A stretch of DNA of 64,000 nt from Devosia sediminis (GTDB lineage Bacteria > Pseudomonadota > Alphaproteobacteria > Rhizobiales > Devosiaceae). The position numbers were made by a program, and so were the translations under genes. The stretch is from NCBI RefSeq assembly GCF_016411825.1, contig NZ_JAEKMH010000002.1:868001-932000 (forward strand), written 5' to 3'. Each line of letters begins with the position of its first letter. Positions within the stretch are counted from its first letter, which is position 1. Under the pieces are notes generated by a model. The model was not told the DNA's origin. It made no database searches and was given only the letters and a program-made list of their open reading frames with translations. This document shows positions 18,123-26,713 of the stretch, in pieces.

Positions 18123-19325
18123 TCAGGCCGGTTTCAACCGGCCCAGCCTCGGCAGATTGCCCGCCGCGAGCACGCCGGAGCCGATCAGCGACAACACCGC
18201 GGCCACCACCAGCGCAAAGCGGTAGTCGCCATTGGCGGCCAGCACACCGAAGGCCCCGGCGCCCAGCAACTGGGCGCCGATCGCCACGATGTCCATCAGC
18301 GAGGTGGAAAGGCCCACCCGTCCCTTGATGGCGTCCTGCACATAGGCGATGTTGATGCTCATCAGCGCCGCCGTGCCCAGCCCGTTGAGGCCAAGCAGCC
18401 AGAACAAGGCGCTGACGCTGGTGAGCTGGGTCGAAAGCCCCATGAAAACGGCCATCACCACGCCCGCGAACGCCAGCAGCGTTTCCTTGCTCACCCGCGT
18501 CGTCAGCCATGCCAGGAGCAGCATGAACGGCGCCTCGGTCGCCGCCGTGATCCCCGCATAGAGCCCCACATCGGTGACGTTGCCACCGAGGTCGGTGACG
18601 ATGAACAGCGCCATGGTCAGCGTCATCAGCCGGATCGCCCCGGTCATCACCACGAGGCCCACCAGCCCCGCCGCAGCCCCCGGCTTCAGCTCGAACATCG
18701 AGAGAAACGACGCGCCCTCGGCCCGCACCGGCGCCGGCATCTGCACGGCGGTGCCACTATCGGTCATCAGCAGCGCGAATATGCCGGCCAGGGCCGCATA
18801 ACTCAGCGACGAGGCGAGGTAGACGTCGAAAATGCTGAACTCCGCCGCCACCCAGCCGGCCAGCGGCGGCACCACGATCCAGGCCACCGTGAACACCGTG
18901 CGGAGCGAGGTCACCATGAAGTCGACCCGCTCCGGCCGGTGCTTCATGTAATAGACCCGGAGGTAGCCAAAGCTCTGCCCATAGCTGGCGCCGGCAAAGG
19001 GCATGATCACGCCCATGGCCACCGCGAAGCTCAGTTGCGAGGGAAAGAGGTAGATGAGCCCGTGGGCAAGGATACCGGCCAGAGCCGTGATCAGCACCAG
19101 AAGCCGCCTGTCCTTCAGCTTGTCGGAGAGATATCCCAGCCCCAGCGACACGAAAGTGCCGAAGATCGCGCCGCAACTCATGATCGCGGCAAAAAAGCCC
19201 GGCGTCATGCCCAGCGTGTCGACGCCGACTAGCGAGGCATAGGGCATGGTGGCGGCATAGGTCACGCCGGAAAAGAACATGCTGGTGCCCAGAAGGGCCG
19301 TCACCGGCAGGCGCGCTTGCGTCAT
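18123..19325 (-). CDS. MFS transporter, sugar-efflux-like
   Basis: A 400-residue major facilitator with about 12 membrane helices. It resembles the SET (sugar efflux transporter) branch: N-terminal SGVTYAATMPYASLVGV, loop motif GYLSDKLKDRRLL (about residues 62-74), and GASYGQSFGYLRVYYM. Substrate unknown. It starts 80 bases from the stop of the marR gene on the same strand, so it could be in one transcript with marR. No terminator separates its end from the convergent helicase gene; the two stops are 4 bases apart. Confidence 0.82.
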   Translation of the reverse strand: MTQARLPVTALLGTSMFFSGVTYAATMPYASLVGVDTLGMTPGFFAAIMSCGAIFGTFVSLGLGYLSDKLKDRRLLVLITALAGILAHGLIYLFPSQLSFAVAMGVIMPFAGASYGQSFGYLRVYYMKHRPERVDFMVTSLRTVFTVAWIVVPPLAGWVAAEFSIFDVYLASSLSYAALAGIFALLMTDSGTAVQMPAPVRAEGASFLSMFELKPGAAAGLVGLVVMTGAIRLMTLTMALFIVTDLGGNVTDVGLYAGITAATEAPFMLLLAWLTTRVSKETLLAFAGVVMAVFMGLSTQLTSVSALFWLLGLNGLGTAALMSINIAYVQDAIKGRVGLSTSLMDIVAIGAQLLGAGAFGVLAANGDYRFALVVAAVLSLIGSGVLAAGNLPRLGRLKPA

Positions 19326-19404
19326 TGTCGGCCTCCTCCCGAGGCGGCCAGAGTGCTAACGCGACGAACTTTTGGTGTCTAATGAAACGTTTTCATGGCT
19401 CCCA

Positions 19405-20013
19405 TCACGCCAGTTCGTCGCTTTTCGCACTGGCGAGCCGGGCCGACAGCGCCGCGATCTCCTCGGCATGCTTTTCGGTCGACGGGCCAATGCCGTCGAT
19501 CCAGGTCGAAAAGCGCTTGAGCATGGGAATAAAGGCGTCGAGCTCGGCTTGGCTCCACTGGCCCAGGAAATCCCCCATGATCAGGAATTTGTAGGCCCGC
19601 ACCGCATCCACCACCGTCTGCCCGCGCTCGGTCAACTCGATAATGGTGCGCCGCGCATCGGCCTGGCTCACCGCCCGGCGCGCATAGCCCTGGTCGACCA
19701 TTTCGCTGACCAGCCGGCTGGCTCTGGACGGATCGATGCTGAGGCGCTCTGCCACGGTCGACACCATCACCTCGTCCGCCTCGCGCCCCGCTTCAGCCAC
19801 CGGGCCGACAATCACCGCCAGGACATCGAACTGCGCCAGGTCGAGCCCGATCCCCAGATCCTGCAGCGCCCGCTGGCCCAGCTCGCGCTTCATGGCCCGG
19901 CGCCGCCATTGCTGGATGACCCAGTCGATATCCATCACGGCCTCCGCCGTTTCGGGGGCGATGCCGGCTTCGGTGAGGAGGGTACTGAACTGGGTCTTGT
20001 CGCTCAAAGGCAT
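19405..20013 (-). CDS. MarR family transcriptional regulator
   Basis: A 202-residue winged-helix regulator. MarR proteins bind palindromic operators as dimers and usually repress a divergent efflux gene. The recognition region is VSTVAERLSIDPSRASRLVSEMVDQGYARR, read in two overlapping parts, and the wing is AVSQADARRTIIELTERG. The start at 20013 (MPLSDKTQ) was chosen because an upstream ATG at 20082 would place the operator inside the gene. It is divergent from an EmrB-type drug exporter, and the gap contains TACATG/CATGTA half-sites. Confidence 0.88.
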   Translation of the reverse strand: MPLSDKTQFSTLLTEAGIAPETAEAVMDIDWVIQQWRRRAMKRELGQRALQDLGIGLDLAQFDVLAVIVGPVAEAGREADEVMVSTVAERLSIDPSRASRLVSEMVDQGYARRAVSQADARRTIIELTERGQTVVDAVRAYKFLIMGDFLGQWSQAELDAFIPMLKRFSTWIDGIGPSTEKHAEEIAALSARLASAKSDELA

Positions 20014-20047
20014 GGCAGCCACCGCAAATTTGCATGTCGAAGGCAAA

Positions 20048-20066
20048 TACATGCTATTGACATGTA
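20048..20066. promoter_or_regulatory. candidate MarR operator and divergent promoter
   Basis: The half-sites TACATG (20048-20053) and CATGTA (20061-20066) are a perfect inverted pair with 7 bases between them. A second, looser pair (GCATGT...ACATGC) overlaps it on the left (about 20032-20054). The sequence TTGACA (20057-20062), a consensus -35 box for the rightward exporter gene, lies inside the palindrome. A bound repressor would therefore block that promoter. The matching -10 box (ATTTAT at 20081) is weak. Confidence 0.55.
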
Positions 20067-20152
20067 ATTGCTCCCAGCACATTTATGCGCTCATACCGAA
20101 TTTCGCAAGGGTCGCAGCGCATGCCGATCCCGCGCCCCGAAGGAATGCCCCA

Positions 20153-21736
20153 ATGTCCGCACCCACACAACCGCAAGAAGCGGCGGCTGACCCATCCGTC
20201 AAGCTGGTGATCGGCGCCGTCGCCATCACCCTGCTGCTCGCTTCGCTTGGCCAGACCATTGTTTCGACCGCCTTGCCGTCCATCGTCGGGCAACTGGGCG
20301 GCCTCGACCACCTCACCTGGGTGGTGATCGCCTATCTGCTGAGCTCCACCGTCGTCGCGCCCATCTATGGCAAGCTGGGCGACCTCTATGGGCGCAAGAT
20401 CGTCCTCCAGGTGGCCATCGTCATCTTCCTTGTCGGCGCCGTGCTGTCGGCCATGGCCACGACCATGACCTTCCTCATCGCCGCCCGCGCCATCCAGGGT
20501 CTCGGCGGCGGCGGCCTCATGGTCGTCGCCATGACCGTGGTGGCCGACATCATCCCGCCGCGCCAGCGGGGCAGGGTGCAGGGCCTCTTCGGCGCCATCT
20601 TCGGCGTCGCCACCGTTGTCGGCCCGCTTCTGGGCGGCTTCATCGTCGAGCACATCTCCTGGCAGTGGATCTTCCTCATCAACCTGCCGCTGGGCGTGCT
20701 GGCTCTGGCCGTCATCGCCGTTGCCCTCAAGCCGCGCGGCGAACGCGTCAAGCATTCCATCGACTATGCCGGCTTCGTGCTGCTCTCGGGCGGCCTGACC
20801 GCCTTTGTTCTGGCCACCTCCCTGGGCGGCAATACCTTTGAATGGCTCTCGGTCCAGATCATCGGCCTCGTCGTCCTGGCCCTCGCCATGCTGGCGGCCT
20901 TCGTCTGGGTCGAAGCGCGCGCTGCCGAGCCGGTCCTGCCTTTGAGCCTCTTCCGCAACAACACCTTTGCGGTCTCCAGCGCCGTCGGCTTCCTCGTCGG
21001 CATGGCCATGTTCGGCTCCATCACCTTCCTGCCCATGTACCTGCAGCTCGCCAAGGGTGTCTCGCCTACCGACTCGGCCCTGCAGCTCGTCCCGATGATG
21101 GTCGGCATGATCGGCACGTCCATGCTGTCGGGTTTCCTCATGACCCGCACCGGCCGCTACAAGATCCTGCCGCAGCTCTCCACCTTCGTCCTGACCATCG
21201 GCTGTCTGCTGCTGGCGACCATGCAGCTCGACTCCCCCTCCTGGCAGATCGCCATCTATATGTTCCTCGTCGGCGCCGGCATCGGTCCGGTCAACAGCGT
21301 CAGCGTCACCGCCACCCAGAATGCCGTGCCGCGTGCCGTGGTTGGCGCAGCCACGGCCGGCAATACGCTGTTCCGCCAGATCGGTGGCTCCATTGGTGTC
21401 TCGGTCTTTGGCGCCATCTTTTCGAGCGGTCTTGCCGCACGCCTCGCCGAGGTCATGCCGGCAGGCGCCAACGCGGGCACGGGCAGTTTCAACGCCCAGG
21501 CCGTCGCCGCCTTGCCCGAGCCCGTCCGCAACCTCGTGCTCGAGGCTTTTGCCAGCGCTCTCCACCCGGTCTTCTTCACCGCTGCTGCGGCCTCGATCAT
21601 TGCCTTCGGCCTGACCTTCATCCTCGAAGAATTGCCGCTGGCCAACTCGCTTCGCCAAGAGCCCGAGGCTGAGATCGATGCTGAAGAAGCTGCAACTGCC
21701 GCGGTTGTAGGAGCTCCTGCGGTAGCCGTGCGCTAG
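20153..21736 (+). CDS. MFS drug exporter, DHA2 (EmrB/QacA) family
   Basis: A 527-residue transporter with about 14 predicted membrane helices, the layout of the DHA2 proton antiporters for drugs and toxic amphiphiles. The loop 2-3 motif GKLGDLYGRKIVLQ is at about residues 72-85. The motif C-like GPLLGGFIVEHISWQWIFLINLP follows at about residues 154-177. AAGGA lies 9 bases before the ATG, and this start fits the family length. It is divergent from a marR gene, so it is probably derepressed by a ligand of that regulator. No EmrA-type membrane-fusion gene is next to it. A 10-bp hairpin follows the stop. Confidence 0.9.
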   Translation: MSAPTQPQEAAADPSVKLVIGAVAITLLLASLGQTIVSTALPSIVGQLGGLDHLTWVVIAYLLSSTVVAPIYGKLGDLYGRKIVLQVAIVIFLVGAVLSAMATTMTFLIAARAIQGLGGGGLMVVAMTVVADIIPPRQRGRVQGLFGAIFGVATVVGPLLGGFIVEHISWQWIFLINLPLGVLALAVIAVALKPRGERVKHSIDYAGFVLLSGGLTAFVLATSLGGNTFEWLSVQIIGLVVLALAMLAAFVWVEARAAEPVLPLSLFRNNTFAVSSAVGFLVGMAMFGSITFLPMYLQLAKGVSPTDSALQLVPMMVGMIGTSMLSGFLMTRTGRYKILPQLSTFVLTIGCLLLATMQLDSPSWQIAIYMFLVGAGIGPVNSVSVTATQNAVPRAVVGAATAGNTLFRQIGGSIGVSVFGAIFSSGLAARLAEVMPAGANAGTGSFNAQAVAALPEPVRNLVLEAFASALHPVFFTAAAASIIAFGLTFILEELPLANSLRQEPEAEIDAEEAATAAVVGAPAVAVR

Positions 21737-22081
21737 ACTGTCATAAACTTTCAGTGTCCGGCGCGATTGTGCCGGACACTGCCGCATTTGGGCCAATAGC
21801 CTCCGCCATAAGCCGGGCCGCAGGCGGTAGTCGCAAGAAATCCCCAGGATTAACAGGAGCTTGCGTGCTTGGCCGGAATCGGGAGGGCAGGCTGTTGAAT
21901 CTCTTTCTGAGCTCTGACGCTTCGAATGGCGGTTGCGAAGTTGCAACATTGTCCAATCCGCCACGCGACCGCCTGACTTATGGCGAATTTGTGAATGGCC
22001 AAATCACTTCGCTTGCATAATCTGCAATATCAGAACTGCCGAAATCGCGTCACCGGCCTCAGCACCTTGGAGAACAGCAAC
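21737..22081. other. 345-base intergenic region
   Basis: Apart from the hairpin at 21753-21780 I see no gene or clear repeat here. Short open frames in this stretch lack ribosome-binding sites and have no recognisable product. A promoter for the following membrane-protein gene should be in the right half, but I could not identify it with confidence. Confidence 0.5.
21753..21780 (+). terminator. hairpin after the EmrB-like gene
   Basis: Perfect 10-bp arms AGTGTCCGGC and GCCGGACACT around an 8-base loop, 17 bases after the stop codon. There is no T-run after it, so it may be a weak terminator or an RNA-stabilising 3' end. Confidence 0.5.
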
Positions 22082-22699
22082 GTGCCTTTGCGTTGGCAGG
22101 AAGTGGCTTTGCCACTCGTGACGATATCAGTCCTCATCCTTCTCAAATACATTCCCGCCACCGCTCACCTGCCGCTTTCGCGCGCAGCCGGCGTTGTTGC
22201 CTTCGGCTATGCCGCCTTCCTGGCGCTGCGTCTGGTGCAGCCGGAAGATGCCATTGTCGTCGAGGGCGGTTGGGCTGAACTGCGGCCGTCCATGGTCGAG
22301 TATTTCGCCTGCTACGGCGCTGCGGCCCTCGCGGCGATCCTGCTCTTTGCCGTGATCTTCATGGGCTCGGCTGTCGATACCACCCAGCTCATCGCCACCT
22401 ACCTCGCCGTGCTGCTGCTCGCGGGCGGCGCTATCGGCATCGGCATGGCCGGCCTCTTCACCAACACTGCCTGGGATCACCGCCAGGTCAAGCATCGCAC
22501 GGCTCTCGGCCGCGAAACCACGCTGGACTGGTCCGACGTGCGCTCGGTGCGTCCCAACTGGCGCGGTGTGACCATTGCCGGCACCACCGGCCGCATCACC
22601 TTCTCGCAGTTCCATGGCGGCGCCGCCCAGCTCGCCAAGCACGCCAGCAACCGCGCCCGCCGCAACGCTGAAACCGCGACCAAGGCGTTTGCGGTCTGA
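22082..22699 (+). CDS. membrane protein of unknown function with soluble C-terminal domain
   Basis: A 205-residue protein with about four predicted membrane helices in the first 135 residues. A soluble C-terminal part reads HRTALGRETTLDWSDVRSVR and GVTIAGTTGRITFSQFHGG, a beta-rich pattern reminiscent of bacterial PH-like domains (inference). The GTG start at 22082 has GGAG 8 bases upstream; a longer ATG start at 21995 would add 29 residues without family support. A repeat block follows the stop. I do not recognise a named family. Confidence 0.65.
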   Translation: MPLRWQEVALPLVTISVLILLKYIPATAHLPLSRAAGVVAFGYAAFLALRLVQPEDAIVVEGGWAELRPSMVEYFACYGAAALAAILLFAVIFMGSAVDTTQLIATYLAVLLLAGGAIGIGMAGLFTNTAWDHRQVKHRTALGRETTLDWSDVRSVRPNWRGVTIAGTTGRITFSQFHGGAAQLAKHASNRARRNAETATKAFAV

Positions 22700-22702
22700 A
22701 CC

Positions 22703-22816
22703 CCCACCCCACCTCCCCCTGAAGAAGGGGGGAGGAACCGATCGAGTTTAGCGCGATGTCTGCGCGCCCACCGGCCGACCCCTCCCCCTCCTTCAGGGGG
22801 AGGCTAGGTGGGTGGG
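22703..22816. repeat. nested inverted repeats of the CCTCCCCC/GGGGGAGG family
   Basis: The outer arms (CCCACCCCACCTCCCCCTGA on the left, its near reverse complement at 22791-22816) are about 75 bases apart. Each arm also folds on itself (CCTCCCCC with GGGGGGAGG at 22712-22735; CCTCCCCC with GGGGGAGG at 22781-22803). Positioned after a plus-strand gene and before the oxidoreductase start. Confidence 0.7.
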
Positions 22817-22898
22817 CTTTGGCCCATCACCACCCCTGATCCAATCCATAAAAACAATGCGATTGTCGCCGGGCAGGGGCGGGGCGTATCGTGCGGGC

Positions 22899-24998
22899 AT
22901 GAACGCCCCAGTTGCCCCCATCGCCCGCACCATCCGCTCCGTCTGCCCGCATGACTGTCCGTCCGTCTGTGCGCTCGATGTCGACATCCTTGCCGATGGC
23001 AGGGTCGGCCGCGTCCGCGGTGCCAAGGACGATCCCTATACGGCCGGTGTGATCTGCGAAAAGGTCGCCCGCTATGCCGAGCGCATCCATCATCCCGAGC
23101 GTCTGCTCCATCCCATGCGCCGCGTCGGTCCCAAGGGCGCCGGCCAATGGCAGCGCATTTCCTGGGACGAGGCGCTGGACGAGATCGCCGCCCGCTTCCG
23201 CACCGTCGAAGACCAGCATGGCCCGGAATCGGTCTGGCCCTATTTCTACGCCGGCACCATGGGTCACGTGCATCGCGACGGCATCGAGCGCCTGCGCGCC
23301 GTGCGCGGCTATTCGCATCAATACGACACCATCTGCGTCGGGCTCCCCTGGCCCGGCTATATAGCCGGCACGGGCCTCCTCGGTGGCGTCAATCCGGAGC
23401 AGATGGCCGAGGCCGACTGCGTCGTCATCTGGGGCACCAACGCGGTGCACACCCAGGTCAACGTCATGACCCACGCCATGAAGGCCCGCAAGACGCGTGG
23501 CGCCAAGGTCGTGGTCATCGATATCTATCGCAATGCCACCATGGAGCAGGCGGATATGGGCCTGGTGCTGCGGCCGGGTACCGACGGCGCGCTGGCCGTT
23601 GCCACCATGTATATCCTGCTGCGCGACGGCCTCGCCGATCGCGACTACATGGCTGAATTCACCGACTTTTCGCCCGAGTTCGAGGCGCATCTCGCGACCC
23701 GCACGCCGGAATGGGCCTCTGAGATCACCGGCCTGCCGGTCGCCGAGATCGAGGCTTTCGCCCATCTCGTCGGCACCACACCACGCACATTCTTCCGCCT
23801 TGGCTATGGCTTTTCGCGCCAGCGCAATGGCTCCACCGCCGTCCACGCCGCGCTCTCGATCCCCGCCATGACCGGCGCCTGGCAGCATCGTGGCGGCGGC
23901 GCCTTTCATTCCAATTCCGGCACCTGGGCGCTCGACAAGTCACGTCTCGAAGGCACGCACCTGCAAAAGGGCACGCCGCGCCTCCTCGACATGTCGGAGA
24001 TCGGACCGATCCTCACCGGCGATGCCAAGGCCTTGCAGGGGGGCGCTGCGGTTCACGCCATGATCGTCCAGAATACCAACCCCGCCACCGTCGCGCCGCA
24101 TCAGGCGCTGGTGCGCGAGGGGCTCATGCGCGAGGATCTGTTCGTGGTCGTGCACGAGCAATTCATGACCGAGACGGCTGAGCTCGCGGACATCGTTCTG
24201 CCGGCCACCATGTTCCTCGAGCACAACGACTACTACACGCGCGGCGGCCATACCCGCGTGCTCTACGGCCCCGCCGTCATGGACGCGCCCGGGGAGGCGC
24301 GGTCGAACCACGACGTCATCAATGCCATCGCCCTCCGGCTCGGCAGCGAAGACCCCGTCTTCCGCACCAGCGATCGCGATGTCGTCGCCGACACCTTTGC
24401 TCGCTCCAAATACCCGGCGCTCGAAGAGGTCGAAAAGACCGGCTATGTCGATCGCGAGCGCCCCGACGAGGTCGCCCGTTTCGCCAAGGGCTTCGGTTGG
24501 CCCGATGGCCGCTTCCGCTTTGCGCCCAATTGGCAGGATGTCGCCGACCGCAAGGGCTATCGCTGGGTCTGCGATCCTGCCGAGATGCCACGCTTCGCCG
24601 ATCATTGGGCCATCAACGAGGCGGCAGACGACGTGCACCCCTTCAAGCTCGCCACCAGCCCGGCGCGCGCCTTCCTCAATTCCACCTTCAACCAGACGCC
24701 CGGTAGCCTACGGCGCGAGGGCGAACCGACCGTTTTCATCCATCCTGAGGACGCCGTTCGCCTGGGCATCGTTCACGGTGATCCGGTCGTGGTCGGCAAT
24801 TTCCGGGGCCAGGTCGAGCTGACCGCCTTCCTCCATACCGGCCTCCGTACCGGGGTGCTGATTGCCGAGGGCCTCCACCGCAACAAGGCCCATCGCGGCG
24901 GCCAGGGCATCAACATGCTCACCAGCGCCCAACCCGCGCCCCCCTTCGGCGGCGCCCCCTTCCACGACGCGGCGGTGTGGATCAGGAAGGCGGAGTAG
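22899..24998 (+). CDS. molybdopterin-dependent oxidoreductase (DMSO reductase superfamily)
   Basis: A 699-residue enzyme of the Mo-bisPGD superfamily. The N-terminal Fe4S4 domain (about residues 14-70) has CPHDCPSVC plus a fourth cysteine in GVICEKV. The catalytic core follows (WDEALDEIAARF, WGTNAVHTQVN, GYGFSRQRNG), and a C-terminal molybdopterin dinucleotide-binding barrel has VFIHPEDAVRLGIVHGDPV. There is no Tat-type RR signal peptide, so it is probably cytoplasmic. It is similar to the orphan molybdopterin oxidoreductases common in Rhizobiales, whose substrate is unknown. No partner electron-transfer subunit or dedicated chaperone gene is adjacent. It is bounded on both sides by repeat blocks. 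Confidence 0.88.
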   Translation: MNAPVAPIARTIRSVCPHDCPSVCALDVDILADGRVGRVRGAKDDPYTAGVICEKVARYAERIHHPERLLHPMRRVGPKGAGQWQRISWDEALDEIAARFRTVEDQHGPESVWPYFYAGTMGHVHRDGIERLRAVRGYSHQYDTICVGLPWPGYIAGTGLLGGVNPEQMAEADCVVIWGTNAVHTQVNVMTHAMKARKTRGAKVVVIDIYRNATMEQADMGLVLRPGTDGALAVATMYILLRDGLADRDYMAEFTDFSPEFEAHLATRTPEWASEITGLPVAEIEAFAHLVGTTPRTFFRLGYGFSRQRNGSTAVHAALSIPAMTGAWQHRGGGAFHSNSGTWALDKSRLEGTHLQKGTPRLLDMSEIGPILTGDAKALQGGAAVHAMIVQNTNPATVAPHQALVREGLMREDLFVVVHEQFMTETAELADIVLPATMFLEHNDYYTRGGHTRVLYGPAVMDAPGEARSNHDVINAIALRLGSEDPVFRTSDRDVVADTFARSKYPALEEVEKTGYVDRERPDEVARFAKGFGWPDGRFRFAPNWQDVADRKGYRWVCDPAEMPRFADHWAINEAADDVHPFKLATSPARAFLNSTFNQTPGSLRREGEPTVFIHPEDAVRLGIVHGDPVVVGNFRGQVELTAFLHTGLRTGVLIAEGLHRNKAHRGGQGINMLTSAQPAPPFGGAPFHDAAVWIRKAE

Positions 24999-25018
24999 GG
25001 CGGACTGTCGCCTCGCAC

Positions 25019-25174
25019 TCAGTGCCGCCCTCGGACTTGGTCCGAGGGCCACCCCCAACGTCAGCGAATGTCTGCAATGGTCCGGGTCAAGCCCGGGGAC
25101 GGCTCGGCATCGCGACGGGACCAGATGCCACCTCAGTCGTCATTGCCCGGCCTGACCGGGCAATCCATCTCTCC
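25019..25174. repeat. cluster of palindromic repeats
   Basis: Three palindromes in series: GCCCTCGGAC with its complement around 25027-25050, CCGGGTCAAGCCCGG near 25082-25096, and TCATTGCCCGG with CCGGGCAATCC at 25139-25167. The last unit matches those at 15108 and 60442. They fill the gap between convergent genes and may act as a two-way transcript end. Confidence 0.65.
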
Positions 25175-25181
25175 AGGCGCT

Positions 25182-25952
25182 CTAAGCGAAGTAAGCCGCC
25201 CTGAAAAAATACCCCGTCATGCCGATGCCATAGACGATCACGCCCCAGCGGATCCACTGCGTCGGAATGAACTTCGCCAGCCGCGCCGCCGCATAGCCGC
25301 CGATGGTGACACCCACCAGCGCGATCGAGCCATGGTACCAGTCGATCGTGCCATTGAACGCAAAGCGCGCCACTGCCACCACCGCTACCACCGACGAGAT
25401 AAAGAGCTTGAGCCCATTCATCGCGTGGATGTCGGTCATCCCCGCCATGGCGAGAAAGGCCAGCAGCAGGATGCCGAGCCCGGCATTGAAGAAGCCGCCA
25501 TAGAGGCAGACCGCCGCCAGCAGGGCGAGGATCAGCACCGCGCCCAAGGCCTTCATGCCGCGCCGTTCGCCCGACCGCGCACGCAGCGCCGCGTTGATCT
25601 GGTTGCCGAACACGAACAGCGTCACCGCAAAGGCCATCAGCCAGGGCACGACCTTGGAAAACTGTTCGTCCGACACCACCAGCAGCAATTCCGCCCCGGC
25701 ATAGCCGAACAGCGCCGCGACGATGCCGTAGGTGACGAGCCGGTCCTTGTAGGCCCGCATGGCGCCCCAATAGCCTACCGCGCCGCTGACATAGCCGGGC
25801 AGGGCAGCATAAGTGTTCGAGGCATTGGCCAGCACAGGCGGCACTCCGGCGAACAGCAGCGCCGGGAACACGATGAACGATCCGCCGCCGGCCAGCGAAT
25901 TGACCGCGCCGCCCAAAAGGCCCGCAATCAGCAGCAGAATCTCGTTCATCAT
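25182..25952 (-). CDS. TauE/SafE (TSUP) family permease
   Basis: A 256-residue membrane protein with about eight predicted helices. It has the repeated TSUP signature: GLLGGAVNSLAGGGSFIVFP near the N-terminus and a related GGFFNAGLGILLLAFLAMAG in the second half. Family members export sulfite, sulfoacetate and related organic anions. The adjacent gene, a molybdenum oxidoreductase, is convergent, so a link to sulfur oxyanions is only a guess. AGGAG 6 bases before the ATG at 25952 decides the start; a longer frame begins at 26075. Confidence 0.87.
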   Translation of the reverse strand: MMNEILLLIAGLLGGAVNSLAGGGSFIVFPALLFAGVPPVLANASNTYAALPGYVSGAVGYWGAMRAYKDRLVTYGIVAALFGYAGAELLLVVSDEQFSKVVPWLMAFAVTLFVFGNQINAALRARSGERRGMKALGAVLILALLAAVCLYGGFFNAGLGILLLAFLAMAGMTDIHAMNGLKLFISSVVAVVAVARFAFNGTIDWYHGSIALVGVTIGGYAAARLAKFIPTQWIRWGVIVYGIGMTGYFFRAAYFA

Positions 25953-25986
25953 CGCACTCCTGGCCCCACCCCGGGTGTCTAGCGCC

Positions 25987-26045
25987 CAATTGCCGGTTCG
26001 CCCAACGCAATTGTCTGATCGGCCCATCACGCCATTTGATCGGCC
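25987..26045. promoter_or_regulatory. candidate operator upstream of the TSUP gene
   Basis: An inverted pair CAATTGC (25987-25993) and GCAATTG (26007-26013) is followed by the direct repeat TGATCGGCC at 26016-26024 and 26037-26045, 21 bases apart (two helical turns). The site is 35-95 bases upstream of the TSUP start in a 280-base divergent region. No regulator gene is adjacent, so the factor is unknown. Confidence 0.35.
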
Positions 26046-26232
26046 GCTCTTGACTTGCGGCGCTCGCGAGCGCATTTACGCCCTCGGTTGCTGGCGCCTG
26101 CCGCCCGCGGATCGCGAGATCCATGGTGAAGTCCAGCCTAAGGCATTGATCCCTTTGGTTTTCTCCCAAGGCGCATCATGGCAATGCGGGCTCCCATGTC
26201 ACAGTCGCCTCCATTAGGAGAGACCTGAACTC

Positions 26233-26673
26233 ATGTCTTTTTCCCTCGATACCCCCTCCGCCCAGACCCTGAAGTCCGAGGCAAAGATGCTGCGCGAAGA
26301 ACGCGCCGCCTCCGGCAAGCCTCTTACGCACAGCGAAGCGCTGGAAGAAATCGCCCGAACCCACGGCTATCGCGACTGGAATACCGCTCGCGCCGCTCTG
26401 CCTGATCGTGTCGCCGTGCCGTTCCAAGTCGGCATGCGCGTCAAGGGCACTTACCTCGAACAGCCTTTTACCGGGCTACTGATCGGGGTGCAGCTCGCGC
26501 ACAACATGCAGGCTTTCACCGTGACCATTCAGTTCGACGAACCGGTCAATGTCACGCCGACCTTCATGTTTGCCGCCTATCGGCACCGCGTGGTGTCGAC
26601 GGTCGACATCAATGGCATCTCGCCCGCCCTAAGGGGCAATGGCGAGCCGCAGATGCGGCTCTTCCGGGCTTAA
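26233..26673 (+). CDS. glyoxalase-superfamily-related small protein
   Basis: A 146-residue protein. The first 60 residues match the pattern seen in proteins annotated as glyoxalase-related: LKSEAKMLREER, then LTHSEALEEIARTHGYRDWN, where HGYRDWNT is the most conserved part. The C-terminal half forms a beta-rich module (VGMRVKGTYLEQPFTGLLIG). Function is unknown. AGGAGAG lies 9 bases before the ATG. Its stop codon TAA lies in the loop of a hairpin (26664-26681) that starts the two-hairpin element copy 3. Confidence 0.7.
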   Translation: MSFSLDTPSAQTLKSEAKMLREERAASGKPLTHSEALEEIARTHGYRDWNTARAALPDRVAVPFQVGMRVKGTYLEQPFTGLLIGVQLAHNMQAFTVTIQFDEPVNVTPTFMFAAYRHRVVSTVDINGISPALRGNGEPQMRLFRA

Positions 26674-26709
26674 ACGCCCGGACGGCCATGAGACCTGTGG
26701 TCGAATGGC
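26664..26709 (+). repeat. two-hairpin intergenic element, variant copy 3
   Basis: Hairpin 1 here is CCGGGC-TTAAAC-GCCCGG, a different sequence from the other copies but the same role in the layout, and it overlaps the stop codon of the preceding gene. Hairpin 2 (26685-26709) reads GCCAT-GA-GACC-TGT-GGTC-GA-ATGGC. The inner helix GAGC/GCTC of other copies is replaced by GACC/GGTC, a fully compensated change. Confidence 0.72.
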
Positions 26710-26713
26710 GGGT

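Noticed and set aside
20054..21964. Minus-strand open frame of about 636 codons opposite the DHA2 exporter
   Set aside because: Asp/Gly/His/Gln-rich shadow of a real transporter gene, with no domain pattern.
21754..22020. 88-codon frame after the EmrB-like gene
   Set aside because: Starts inside a hairpin, has no ribosome-binding site and mixed composition; probably non-coding.
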